From contig NZ_QUCM01000012.1 in NCBI RefSeq assembly GCF_003473545.1, positions 20,910 to 84,909 on the forward strand: a stretch of 64,000 nt of DNA. The letters are read 5' to 3'. The stretch comes from Clostridium sp. AM22-11AC. Its GTDB lineage: Bacteria; Bacillota; Clostridia; Lachnospirales; Lachnospiraceae. The notes beneath the pieces are model-generated. The model had not been told where the DNA came from. It saw only the letters and a program-made list of their open reading frames with translations, and did not search any database. Of the stretch, positions 54,121 through 64,000 are shown piece after piece (within the stretch, counting starts at the first letter, position 1; every line of letters begins with the position of its first letter). Both the position numbers and the translations under genes were made by a program.

Positions 54121-54490
54121 GGGATTTTTTGAGGAAAACTGGGAAAAAATTGTGGACAGATGCCCCTGTGTGTACCGTGTATATCTCTGCTCACATTATC
54201 CACAATTTGTTGATAAGTTGTGGATAAGTTCTGGAAAACCTTATTCTCATCCACAGTGTTCCGTCCGGATCCCCTTTTTTTCCTGGTTTTTACCATTGTG
54301 TACAACTTTCTCTTTTCCTTATCCACTCTTTGTGGAAAACCTGCCCGTTTTTTGCCATTTTTGCCTTCATCCACAGCTTTCCAACAAAGTTATCCACAAT
54401 ATTTTGCACTTTTGATTGAAAAAAAAACGGCTTTAGTATACAATGTACTTAGATTGGGCAATTCTGCACTACAGTTTCAGGAGACAGAAA
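54121..54490. other. oriC part 1: DnaA-box cluster upstream of dnaA
   Basis: Perfect DnaA boxes TTATCCACA occur at 54196-54204 (+), 54219-54227 (-) and 54390-54398 (+). One-mismatch boxes lie at 54247-54255, 54319-54327, 54331-54339 (-) and 54367-54375. Intervening DNA is T-rich on the plus strand. This is the usual incA/incB-like region of bipartite Firmicute origins. Confidence 0.9.
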
Positions 54491-55861
54491 ATGATAGATA
54501 AAATTAAAGAAAACTGGGAAAAAATCCTACTGATTTTAAAAGAAGAACATGAAGTATCCGATGTTTCCTACCGGACATGGCTTCAGCCATTGACCCCTTA
54601 TTCTTTTAAAGGAAATACCGTTACCATCATCGTTCCGGAACAGACCTTTTTGGCCTATGTAAAAAAGAAATACGGTCTTTTATTAAAAGTTACCATTTCA
54701 GAATTCCTAGATCAGGACTGTGATGTGGATTTTAAGGTAAAGGACCAGATCGAGGAAGAAAAACAGGCGCAGGCGCCTTCCCTCATCCAGAAAAATAAAG
54801 CAGTTGTAAGCCCTGATGTGATCCAAAGTGCTAACTTAAACCCAAAATATACCTTCGATACCTTCGTTGTAGGTTCCAACAACAACTTAGCTCATGCAGC
54901 AGCCCTTGCAGTTGCGGAATCTCCCGGAGAGATCTACAATCCCCTTTTTATCTACGGAGGCGTTGGTCTTGGAAAAACCCATCTGATGCACGCAATTGCT
55001 CATTTTATTTTAAAAAACAACCCAAGCGCCAAGATCCTTTATGTCAGCTCTGAAACCTTTACCAACGAGCTGATCGATGCGATCCGTAACAAAAACAACA
55101 TTACCACCACGGAATTCCGTGAAAAATACCGCAATAATGACGTCCTTCTTATTGATGATATCCAATTCATTATAGGAAAGGAAAGTACCCAGGAGGAATT
55201 TTTCCATACCTTTAATACATTATATGAATCAAAGAAGCAGATTATCATATCTTCCGATAAACCTCCGAAAGAAATTGAAACTCTGGAAGAACGTCTGCGT
55301 TCCCGCTTTGAATGGGGTCTTACTGTAGACATCCAGTCTCCGGATTATGAGACCCGCATGGCCATCCTGCGTAAAAAAGAAGAAATGGAAGGCTACAATA
55401 TTGATAATGAAGTGATCAAATATATCGCAACCAACATCAAATCCAATATCCGTGAGCTGGAAGGCGCCCTTACAAAGATCGTTGCCCTCTCCCGCTTAAA
55501 CAAATGCGATATTACCTTAGGTCTGGCAGAAGAAGCATTAAAAGACATCATCTCCCCAAATGCCCAGCGGGAAGTTACGCCGAACCTGATCATTCAGGTC
55601 GTTTCCGATCATTTTGGCATTACGCCTCTTGATATTTCTTCCCAGAAACGTACCAAAGAGATCGTTTATCCGCGCCAGATCGTTATGTATCTCTGCCGCA
55701 ATATGACAGAAACTCCTCTACAGTCCATCGGCCGTATTTTAGGAGGACGTGACCATACTACCATTATCCACGGTTCTGAAAAGATCGCTGCGGATATGAA
55801 TAAGGACGAAAATCTTAAAAATACCATTGAGATCCTGAAAAAGAAGATCAATCCACAATAA
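54491..55861 (+). CDS. dnaA: Chromosomal replication initiator DnaA
   Basis: A 456-residue initiator. Domain I (~1-85, ENWEKILLILKEEHEVSDVSYRTWLQPL), linker, AAA+ domain III with Walker A GGVGLGKTHLMHA and Walker B LLIDDIQF, and domain IV with the DnaA signature GGRDHTTIIHGSEKI. Start 54491 is chosen for CAGGAG just upstream and MIDKIKENW at the N-terminus; the longer frame begins 16 codons earlier in oriC. Flanked on both sides by DnaA boxes, so probably autoregulated. Confidence 0.97.
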   Translation: MIDKIKENWEKILLILKEEHEVSDVSYRTWLQPLTPYSFKGNTVTIIVPEQTFLAYVKKKYGLLLKVTISEFLDQDCDVDFKVKDQIEEEKQAQAPSLIQKNKAVVSPDVIQSANLNPKYTFDTFVVGSNNNLAHAAALAVAESPGEIYNPLFIYGGVGLGKTHLMHAIAHFILKNNPSAKILYVSSETFTNELIDAIRNKNNITTTEFREKYRNNDVLLIDDIQFIIGKESTQEEFFHTFNTLYESKKQIIISSDKPPKEIETLEERLRSRFEWGLTVDIQSPDYETRMAILRKKEEMEGYNIDNEVIKYIATNIKSNIRELEGALTKIVALSRLNKCDITLGLAEEALKDIISPNAQREVTPNLIIQVVSDHFGITPLDISSQKRTKEIVYPRQIVMYLCRNMTETPLQSIGRILGGRDHTTIIHGSEKIAADMNKDENLKNTIEILKKKINPQ

Positions 55862-56141
55862 CCTGTGAAAAGGCTGTGGACAAACTGTTGATAGATCGGG
55901 GCCGGTTTTTTGTGAAAAATTTTTTTATTTTACTCTGTGGATAACTTTTAGGATGTTCCATAAAAATGTGGATGATTTCCACAAAGCTTTCCACAGAGCT
56001 TTTCCACTGTTTTTCTGGGGTTTTTCCACTTTTACACATACCCACAACCCCTACTACGGTTTCTACGAAAAATAATTCTTTATATACCCTATCCGAGGGC
56101 AACCAGATGCGAACAACTCAGAAAGGAAGTTATCAACAATT
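55862..56141. other. oriC part 2: DnaA boxes and AT-rich unwinding region between dnaA and dnaN
   Basis: TGTGGATAA at 55936-55944 is a perfect minus-strand DnaA box; near matches occur at 55875-55883 and 55967-55975. Between them lies a very AT-rich stretch (55910-55932, TTTTTTGTGAAAAATT then T7) that fits a DNA-unwinding element. The dnaN ribosome binding site (AAAGGAAG) is at the right end. Confidence 0.85.
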
Positions 56142-57260
56142 ATGAAGCTCAGATTTCAGAAAGATGATATTGTCAACGGCATCAGTATTGTTATGAAGGC
56201 CGTTCCCTCTAAAACAACCATGTCAATTTTAGAATGTATCCTTATTGATGCTTCTTCCGGTGAGATCAAGCTGACCGGCAATGATATGGAACTTGGAATC
56301 GAAACAACTGTAAATGGTGAGATCTTAGAACACGGAAAGATTGCTCTGGATGCAAAGCTTTTTTCCGAAATTACCAGACGTGTATCCAGCCAGAATGCAG
56401 TGGTTACCATTGAATCTGACGATAAATTCAACACAACCATCAGCTGCGAAAATTCTGTATTCAATATCCAGGGTCGTGATGGAGATGAATTTTCCTACAT
56501 TCCTTATATTGAAAAAAATAAATATATCAGTCTGTCCCAGTTCACTTTAAAAGAAGTGATCCAGCAGACGATCTTCTCTATTTCACCAAACGACAGCAAT
56601 AAAATGATGGCCGGTGAATTATTTGAAGTCAATGAAAACCAGTTAAAAGTGGTATCTTTGGACGGCCACCGCATCTCCATCCGCAATGTTACCTTAAAAG
56701 ATCACTATGAAAATACAAAAGTGATCGTTCCTGGAAAAACATTAAGCGAGATCAGCAAGATCTTAGGCGGTGACAATGAAAAAGAAGTGCTGATCTACTT
56801 CAGCGCAAACCATATTTTATTTGAATTTGACCAGACCATTGTTGTTTCCCGACTGATCGAAGGGGAATATTTCCGCATCAACCAGATGCTTTCCAGCGAT
56901 TATGAAACAAAAGTAACGATCAATAAAAAAGAATTTTTAGACTGTATTGAGCGTGCTACCATTTTGATCCGTGAAAATGATAAAAAGCCTCTGATCTTAA
57001 ATGTAGGCGATAATACCATGGAATTAAAGTTAAATTCCAGCTTTGGTTCCATGAACGCAGAACTGATGATCCATAAAACCGGAAAGGACATTATGATCGG
57101 TTTCAACCCTAAGTTTCTCATCGATGCCCTCCGTGTGATCGATGATGAAGAGATCAATATTTACATGATGAATCCAAAGTCCCCATGCTTTATCAAGGAC
57201 GAGGATGCAACCTACATCTATCTGATCCTTCCGGTCAACTTTAATGCAGCTGCGGTATAA
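56142..57260 (+). CDS. dnaN: DNA polymerase III beta sliding clamp
   Basis: A 372-residue clamp with the three-domain beta fold (MKLRFQKDDIVNGISIVMKAV start; late FNPKFLIDALRVIDDEEI and YLILPVNF end). It encircles DNA and tethers the replicase. Standard position after dnaA. Confidence 0.97.
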   Translation: MKLRFQKDDIVNGISIVMKAVPSKTTMSILECILIDASSGEIKLTGNDMELGIETTVNGEILEHGKIALDAKLFSEITRRVSSQNAVVTIESDDKFNTTISCENSVFNIQGRDGDEFSYIPYIEKNKYISLSQFTLKEVIQQTIFSISPNDSNKMMAGELFEVNENQLKVVSLDGHRISIRNVTLKDHYENTKVIVPGKTLSEISKILGGDNEKEVLIYFSANHILFEFDQTIVVSRLIEGEYFRINQMLSSDYETKVTINKKEFLDCIERATILIRENDKKPLILNVGDNTMELKLNSSFGSMNAELMIHKTGKDIMIGFNPKFLIDALRVIDDEEINIYMMNPKSPCFIKDEDATYIYLILPVNFNAAAV

Positions 57261-57327
57261 TGTATAATTATGCATTTTAATCTATAGAGTGTCCGTAAAA
57301 CACGGACAGAAAGGAATTGCAAAAAGA

Positions 57328-57537
57328 ATGGAAACCATAAAGTTAAGGGATGAATACATCAAACTGGGCCAGGCATTAAAAGCTGCCGGCTTCGTTGAGT
57401 CCGGTGTAGATGCAAAATATGCCATTGAAGACGGCCTTGTATATGTAAATGGTGAGCAGGCTTTCCAGAGAGGAAAGAAGTTAGTAGATGGTGATGTTGT
57501 CACCTATGAAGGCCAGACCATCAAAATTATTAAATAA
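57328..57537 (+). CDS. S4-domain RNA-binding protein (YaaA/RlbA-like)
   Basis: A 69-residue S4-like protein with the motif KLGQALKAAGFVESGVDAKYAIEDGLVYVNGE. It sits between dnaN and recF, as in most Firmicutes; Bacillus YaaA is linked to 50S assembly. ATG 57328 is chosen since the family starts METIKLRDEYIKLGQ; a GTG at 57289 lies in a small hairpin TGTCCGT/ACGGACA. Confidence 0.9.
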   Translation: METIKLRDEYIKLGQALKAAGFVESGVDAKYAIEDGLVYVNGEQAFQRGKKLVDGDVVTYEGQTIKIIK

Positions 57538-57557
57538 ATCCTTGAAAGAGAATTTCT

Positions 57558-58643
57558 ATGACCATCGAATCCATAGAACTTAAGAATTACCGCAATTATG
57601 AAGAACTGCATATGGAATTGAGTCAGGGAACCAATATTCTCTATGGCGACAATGCACAGGGAAAGACCAATATCCTGGAGGCAGTTTATGTGTGCTGCAC
57701 TACCAAGTCCCACAGAGGGGCGAAAGACAGGGATATGATCCGGTTTGGAGAAGATGAGTCCCACATTAAGCTTCAGATCAAAAAAGGTGTGGTTCCTTGC
57801 CGCATTGATATGCATTTAAAGAAAAATAAGACCAAGGGGATCGCAGTAGACGGCATTCCGATCAGAAAGGCCAGTCAGCTGTTTGGTCTTGTAAATGTGG
57901 TGTTTTTCTCACCGGAAGACTTAAATATCATTAAAAATGGTCCTTCGGAGCGAAGACGCTTTATTGACATGGAATTATGCCAGTTAGATAAAGTGTATGT
58001 CCATTCCTTGGTCCAGTACAACAAAGTCCTTCTTCAGAGAAACAAACTTTTAAAAGAGCTTGGTTTTCATCCGGAATATGAGGCAACACTGGATGTATGG
58101 GATGAACAGCTGGTACGCTTCGGAAAAGAAGTGATAAAGGCCAGAAGAGCTTTTATCGATCAGCTGGGAGACATCATTAAGGAGCTCCACACCAAACTTT
58201 CCGGGGGAAAAGAAAACATTGAAGTGATCTATGACCCGGATACAGAGGAAGAGGAACTGGAAGCAGCTGTGAGAAAAAGCAGGCAGCAGGATATGAAGCA
58301 GAAGACCACACTGGCAGGTCCCCACAGGGACGATATCAGTTTTGTAGTCAATGGCATTGATATCCGCAGGTTTGGTTCCCAGGGGCAGCAGAGGACAGCC
58401 GCTTTGTCTTTAAAGCTTTCAGAACTGGAGCTGGTGAAAAAGATCAGCCGGGATGATCCGGTGCTTCTTTTGGATGATGTGCTGTCAGAACTTGACAGCA
58501 GCCGCCAGAACCAGCTTTTAGATGCAATACAGGATATCCAGACCATGATCACCTGTACAGGTCTGGAAGATTTTGTGAACCATAGATTTCACATTGATAA
58601 GATATTCAAGGTGGAAGAGGGAAAAGTTACAAGCCAAAATTAA
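57558..58643 (+). CDS. recF: DNA replication and repair protein RecF
   Basis: A 361-residue SMC-like ATPase that helps load RecA at gaps. Walker A YGDNAQGKTN (Lys36), the signature region RRFGSQGQQRT, and Walker B LLLDDVLSELD are intact. It follows the S4 gene by 20 bases. Confidence 0.96.
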   Translation: MTIESIELKNYRNYEELHMELSQGTNILYGDNAQGKTNILEAVYVCCTTKSHRGAKDRDMIRFGEDESHIKLQIKKGVVPCRIDMHLKKNKTKGIAVDGIPIRKASQLFGLVNVVFFSPEDLNIIKNGPSERRRFIDMELCQLDKVYVHSLVQYNKVLLQRNKLLKELGFHPEYEATLDVWDEQLVRFGKEVIKARRAFIDQLGDIIKELHTKLSGGKENIEVIYDPDTEEEELEAAVRKSRQQDMKQKTTLAGPHRDDISFVVNGIDIRRFGSQGQQRTAALSLKLSELELVKKISRDDPVLLLDDVLSELDSSRQNQLLDAIQDIQTMITCTGLEDFVNHRFHIDKIFKVEEGKVTSQN

Positions 58644-58720
58644 ATCATACAGATATACAGGCTGCAGAAAAACGGTTAAAGACCATAGGTCTGCTGTCTG
58701 AAAAAGAAAGGAAGATATAG

Positions 58721-60637
<1,917 letters not shown>

Positions 60638-60656
60638 TGGACTCCTGAAAGAGTTA

Positions 60657-60819
60657 ATGTCCTCTCGGAGTCTTTCCTGCATCTGCCTTTGTGGCCGATT
60701 TTCTGCCAGTCGCACCCGAATTTCATCAACGTACGCACTGCGTACGCCTCAGAAATTTGGGCACAACTGATAAAAAATCTTCTCACAAAATCAGGCACAG
60801 AAAGATTCCGAGAGAACAT
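60657..60819. repeat. ~160-nt imperfect palindrome between gyrB and gyrA
   Basis: The left arm starts ATGTCCTCTCGGAGTCTTTC (60657-60676) and the right arm ends with its approximate complement CCGAGAGAACAT (60808-60819); matching continues through TTTGTG/CACAAA and AATTTC/GAAATT to a perfect centre, CGTACGC (60730-60736), loop ACT, GCGTACG (60740-60746). Arms agree at about 70%. It fills most of the gyrB-gyrA gap. A decayed MITE-like insertion or a long regulatory hairpin are both possible; short open frames on both strands are by-products of the symmetry. Confidence 0.65.
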
Positions 60820-60855
60820 GTTAGAGAGTACATTTACGCATAAAGGAGATAAATT

Positions 60856-63387
60856 ATGGAACCGAATGTATTTGACAAGGTCCATGACGTGGACCTTAAA
60901 AAGACCATGGAACAGTCCTATATTGACTATGCCATGAGTGTTATCAGCGCCAGAGCCCTTCCTGACGCCAGAGACGGCTTAAAGCCGGTACAGCGCCGCG
61001 TGCTGTTTTCTATGATAGAGTTAAACAACGGACCGGATAAGCCACATCGTAAGTGTGCCCGTATCGTTGGTGATACCATGGGTAAATATCATCCTCATGG
61101 TGACAGCTCCATTTACGGGGCATTGGTCAACATGGCCCAGGACTGGTCTACCAGATATCCGTTAGTAGACGGACATGGAAACTTTGGTTCCGTGGATGGT
61201 GACGGTGCCGCAGCTATGCGATATACAGAGGCACGTTTAAGCCGTATTTCCATGGAAATGCTGGCTGACATTAATAAAAATACCGTAGATTTCGTACCAA
61301 ACTTTGATGAGACCGAAAAAGAGCCTGTAGTATTACCTTCCAGATTTCCAAATCTGTTAGTAAATGGTACTTCCGGTATCGCCGTTGGTATGGCTACCAA
61401 TATCCCGCCTCACAACCTGCGTGAAGTCATCGCAGCGGTTGTAAGAATGATCGATAACCGTGTAAATGAGGACCGTGAGACCTCCTTAGAGGAGATCATG
61501 GAGATTATTAAGGGACCTGATTTCCCTACAGGAGCCACCATTTTAGGAAAACGTGGCATTGAGGAAGCATACCGCACCGGCCGCGCTAAGATCAAAGTAA
61601 GAGCCGTGACCAATATTGAGACCATGCCAAACGGCAAGTCACGTATTATCGTTACAGAGCTGCCATACATGGTAAATAAAGCCAGACTCATCGAAAAGAT
61701 CGCAGAGCTGGTAAAAGAAAAGAAGATCGACGGCATTACCTACATCGGTGACGAATCTAACCGTGAAGGTATGCGTATCAATATCGAACTGCGCCGTGAC
61801 GTAAACGCCAATGTTATCTTAAACCAGCTGTTAAAGCATACACAGCTGCAGGATACCTTTGGTGTGATCATGCTGGCTCTGGTGAACAATGAACCGAAGG
61901 TCATGAACCTGCACCAGATGCTGGACTGCTACATTGCCCATCAGGAAGACGTAGTAAGACGCAGGACCCAGTATGACTTAAATAAGGCAGAGGAACGTGC
62001 CCACATTTTACAGGGCTTACTGATCGCCTTAGACCACATTGATGAGGTCATCCGCATCATCCGCGGTTCTGCAAATGTAGCAGACGCTAAAAATCAGTTA
62101 ATGGAGCGTTTCGGCTTAAGTGACGCACAGGCTCAGGCAATCGTAGACATGAGACTGCGTGCGCTTACAGGTCTGGAACGTGAGAAGCTGGAAAATGAAT
62201 ATAAGGAGCTTCAGATCCGTATTGCAGAGTTAAAAGCGATCCTGGCAGACGAGAAGAAGCTTTTAACCGTAATTAAAGAAGAGATCAATATCATTGCTGA
62301 AAAATACGGTGACGACAGAAGAACTGCCATTGGCTATGATGATGATATGTCCATGGAAGACCTGATCCCGGATGAGGATACCGTGATCGCCATGACCCAT
62401 TTAGGTTATATCAAGCGTATGGACGTAGACAATTTCAGAAGCCAGAACCGTGGCGGAAAGGGCATCAAGGGAATGCAGACCATTGAGGAGGACTATATTG
62501 AGGACCTTCTTATGACTACCAACCACCATTATATGATGTTCTTTACCAACACTGGACGTGTATACAGGATCAAGGCATATGAGATCCCGGAAGCAGGCCG
62601 TACAGCCCGTGGAACAGCCATTGTAAACCTTTTACAGATGCAGCCAGGTGAAAAGATCACGGCTATTATCCCAATGCGCGAGCTGAACGAGGATAAATAT
62701 CTGTTTATGGCTACCAAGAAGGGTATGGTAAAGAAGACCCCGATGTTAGAATACGAAAATGTGCGCAAGAACGGACTTCAGGCCATTGTACTTCGTGACG
62801 ATGATGAACTGATCGAAGTAAAGGCAACGGATAATACCCAGGATATCTTCCTTGTGACTAAGAAAGGTATGTGTATCCGCTTTAAGGAAACAGACGTAAG
62901 AGTAACAGGCCGTGTTTCCATGGGTGTTATCGGTATGCGTTTTGATGAGGATGATGAAGTCATTGGCATGCAGATGGAAAGCCAGGGCGAACATCTTTTA
63001 GTTGTATCTGAAAATGGTATGGGCAAGCGTACCCTGATCAGCGAATTTAATGCACAGATCCGCGGTGGTAAGGGTGTACTCTGCTATAAGGTAACAGAAA
63101 AGACCGGCTACCTGATCGGAGCAAAGCTGGTAAATGACGGTCGTGAGATCATGCTTATCACTACTGAGGGTATTGTGATCCGTATGTCTGTAGATGATAT
63201 TTCCGTGATCGGAAGAAATACTTCCGGTGTAAAACTGATGAATATCGACCAGGAGTCTGATATTAAGGTTGCAAGCATTGCCAAGGTAAGAGAAAGTGCT
63301 ACCAGAGACAATGAAGCAGAGGAAGAAGAACTGGAAGAGGCAGAGGATAATACTGCTGAAACAGAAGAAAATGATACAGAAGAATAA
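60856..63387 (+). CDS. gyrA: DNA gyrase subunit A
   Basis: An 843-residue cleavage subunit. Winged-helix and catalytic Tyr123 ([11 protein letters not shown]), quinolone-determining region [14 protein letters not shown] (Ser84 at E. coli 83; Gly88 at E. coli 87), a C-terminal beta-pinwheel with GyrA-box [10 protein letters not shown], and a very acidic tail ([19 protein letters not shown]). AAAGGAG precedes the ATG. Separated from gyrB by a palindromic element rather than directly coupled. Confidence 0.97.
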   Translation: MEPNVFDKVHDVDLKKTMEQSYIDYAMSVISARALPDARDGLKPVQRRVLFSMIELNNGPDKPHRKCARIVGDTMGKYHPHGDSSIYGALVNMAQDWSTRYPLVDGHGNFGSVDGDGAAAMRYTEARLSRISMEMLADINKNTVDFVPNFDETEKEPVVLPSRFPNLLVNGTSGIAVGMATNIPPHNLREVIAAVVRMIDNRVNEDRETSLEEIMEIIKGPDFPTGATILGKRGIEEAYRTGRAKIKVRAVTNIETMPNGKSRIIVTELPYMVNKARLIEKIAELVKEKKIDGITYIGDESNREGMRINIELRRDVNANVILNQLLKHTQLQDTFGVIMLALVNNEPKVMNLHQMLDCYIAHQEDVVRRRTQYDLNKAEERAHILQGLLIALDHIDEVIRIIRGSANVADAKNQLMERFGLSDAQAQAIVDMRLRALTGLEREKLENEYKELQIRIAELKAILADEKKLLTVIKEEINIIAEKYGDDRRTAIGYDDDMSMEDLIPDEDTVIAMTHLGYIKRMDVDNFRSQNRGGKGIKGMQTIEEDYIEDLLMTTNHHYMMFFTNTGRVYRIKAYEIPEAGRTARGTAIVNLLQMQPGEKITAIIPMRELNEDKYLFMATKKGMVKKTPMLEYENVRKNGLQAIVLRDDDELIEVKATDNTQDIFLVTKKGMCIRFKETDVRVTGRVSMGVIGMRFDEDDEVIGMQMESQGEHLLVVSENGMGKRTLISEFNAQIRGGKGVLCYKVTEKTGYLIGAKLVNDGREIMLITTEGIVIRMSVDDISVIGRNTSGVKLMNIDQESDIKVASIAKVRESATRDNEAEEEELEEAEDNTAETEENDTEE

Positions 63388-63419
63388 TATCTTATGATGC
63401 TTTTGGAATGCCTAGTTAA

Positions 63420-63447
63420 GGACGCGCGGTGAGCGTGTCCTTTTTTT
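63420..63447 (+). terminator. Terminator of gyrA
   Basis: GGACGCGC (63420-63427) pairs with GCGTGTCC (63433-63440), one wobble, then seven T. Confidence 0.88.
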
Positions 63448-63491
63448 GTAAAAAGACATGTAAAAAAGTTCAAAAATATGTAAAAAAGCTC

Positions 63492-63520
63492 TTGACATGT
63501 GTAATATGCTTTAGTATAAT
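63492..63520 (+). promoter_or_regulatory. Consensus promoter of tRNA-Ser, with upstream A tracts
   Basis: TTGACA (63492-63497), 17-base spacer, TATAAT (63515-63520). Repeated A-rich TGTAAAAA segments at 63448-63488 resemble an UP element. Confidence 0.88.
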
Positions 63521-63582
63521 ACTACATGCGTCTGACGGATAAGTGTGTCTGCTTAGAAGCATCATAAGGAAATTATGAATTC

Positions 63583-63670
63583 GGAGAAATACTCAAGAGG
63601 CCGAAGAGGCGCCCCTGCTAAGGGTGTAGGTCGGGAAACCGGCGCGAGGGTTCAAATCCCTCTTTCTCCG
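63583..63670 (+). tRNA. tRNA-Ser (anticodon GCU)
   Basis: An 88-nt tRNA: acceptor GGAGAAA / TTTCTCC, anticodon loop CTGCTAA giving anticodon GCU, long variable arm GGTCGGGAAACCGGCGC typical of serine tRNAs, and T arm GAGGGTTCAAATCCCTC. Discriminator G at 63670; CCA is not encoded. A short T run (CTCTTTTTT) follows. Confidence 0.96.
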
Positions 63671-63729
63671 CTCTTTTTTCCAGATGAAACTACTGTGAAA
63701 AACAGTAAAAAATAAATTTAAAAAAGTTG

Positions 63730-63758
63730 TTGACAAACGGTTGCGGCTGTGATATCAT
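63730..63758 (+). promoter_or_regulatory. rRNA operon promoter
   Basis: TTGACA (63730-63735), 17-base spacer, TATCAT (63753-63758), with an A/T-rich upstream element at 63700-63728. The ~200-nt leader to 16S includes AAAGAACCTTGATAATT, a boxA-like antitermination region common in clostridial rrn leaders. Confidence 0.85.
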
Positions 63759-63958
63759 AAACGAGTTGCTGCTGAGACAGACAACAACAAAGAACCTTGA
63801 TAATTGAAGATTAAACAGTATGTAAAACCCTGAAAATTCTAAAATAAAAGGTCTGGTTTAGACCTTTGGATTTTTGAGAAAATTCAGAACAAAAACCAAG
63901 TAATGAAGGTTTAGGATAAATTAGCCAAGCTAAGTAATCCGAACTTCGATCAACTTTT

Positions 63959-64000
<42 letters not shown>

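Overview
The window is chromosomal DNA from a Firmicute of the class Clostridia, most likely a Lachnospiraceae (Clostridium cluster XIVa) gut anaerobe. This rests on moderate GC content, AGGAGG-type ribosome binding sites, TTGACA/TATAAT promoters, the gene order rpmH-rnpA-yidD-yidC-jag-mnmE-mnmG-rsmG / dnaA-dnaN-S4 protein-recF-gyrB-gyrA, and fermentation genes such as adhE and NADP-type gdhA. It spans the replication origin. Genes left of about 54 kb run mostly on the minus strand and genes right of it on the plus strand, so transcription points away from oriC on both arms. The right edge enters an rRNA operon.

Layout. 1-6.8 kb: a mannose-family PTS operon with a LevR-type regulator (N-terminus frameshifted, sigma-54 contact loop missing), EIIB, EIIC, EIID, a neutral-ceramidase-like protein and EIIA. 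6.9-7.8 kb: a DUF1275 membrane protein. 7.8-10.8 kb: a secreted beta-helix-type lipoprotein and a cell-wall-binding repeat protein. 11.1-20.9 kb: a sugar-uptake cluster (YesM/YesN two-component system, solute-binding lipoprotein, two permeases, a serine hydrolase and a sucrose-phosphorylase-type GH13). 21-27.2 kb: a formate/nitrite-type channel, a 33-residue membrane peptide too short for ordinary gene calling, and a K+ block (TrkH/KtrB, TrkA/KtrA, a shortened KdpD, KdpE). 27.3-38.3 kb: metabolic genes (AraC regulator, AEC carrier, gdhA, adenosine deaminase, adhE, metK behind a SAM-I riboswitch, murA).

38.5-54 kb is the left origin flank: a large surface protein of unknown role, a DUF4446 protein, parB and parA, a hydrolase-fold protein lacking its nucleophile, endonuclease IV, a LacI regulator, then rsmG, mnmG, mnmE, jag, yidC, yidD, rnpA and rpmH. 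oriC is bipartite, with DnaA-box clusters on both sides of dnaA. dnaN, an S4-domain gene, recF, gyrB and gyrA follow, then tRNA-Ser(GCU) and the start of 16S rRNA.

The most notable non-coding structure is a set of five parS sites (TGTTTCACGTGAAACA or one-base variants) at 32.0, 41.2, 43.5, 44.65 and 44.73 kb. Two of them are built into intrinsic terminator hairpins, one abuts the parA promoter and one lies in the leader of adenosine deaminase. Other unusual elements are a ~160-nt imperfect palindrome between gyrB and gyrA, a ~65-nt repeat shared by two distant upstream regions, and a hairpin that would sequester the Shine-Dalgarno sequence of the sugar-binding protein gene. I saw no CRISPR array, prophage, insertion sequence or classical defence island.
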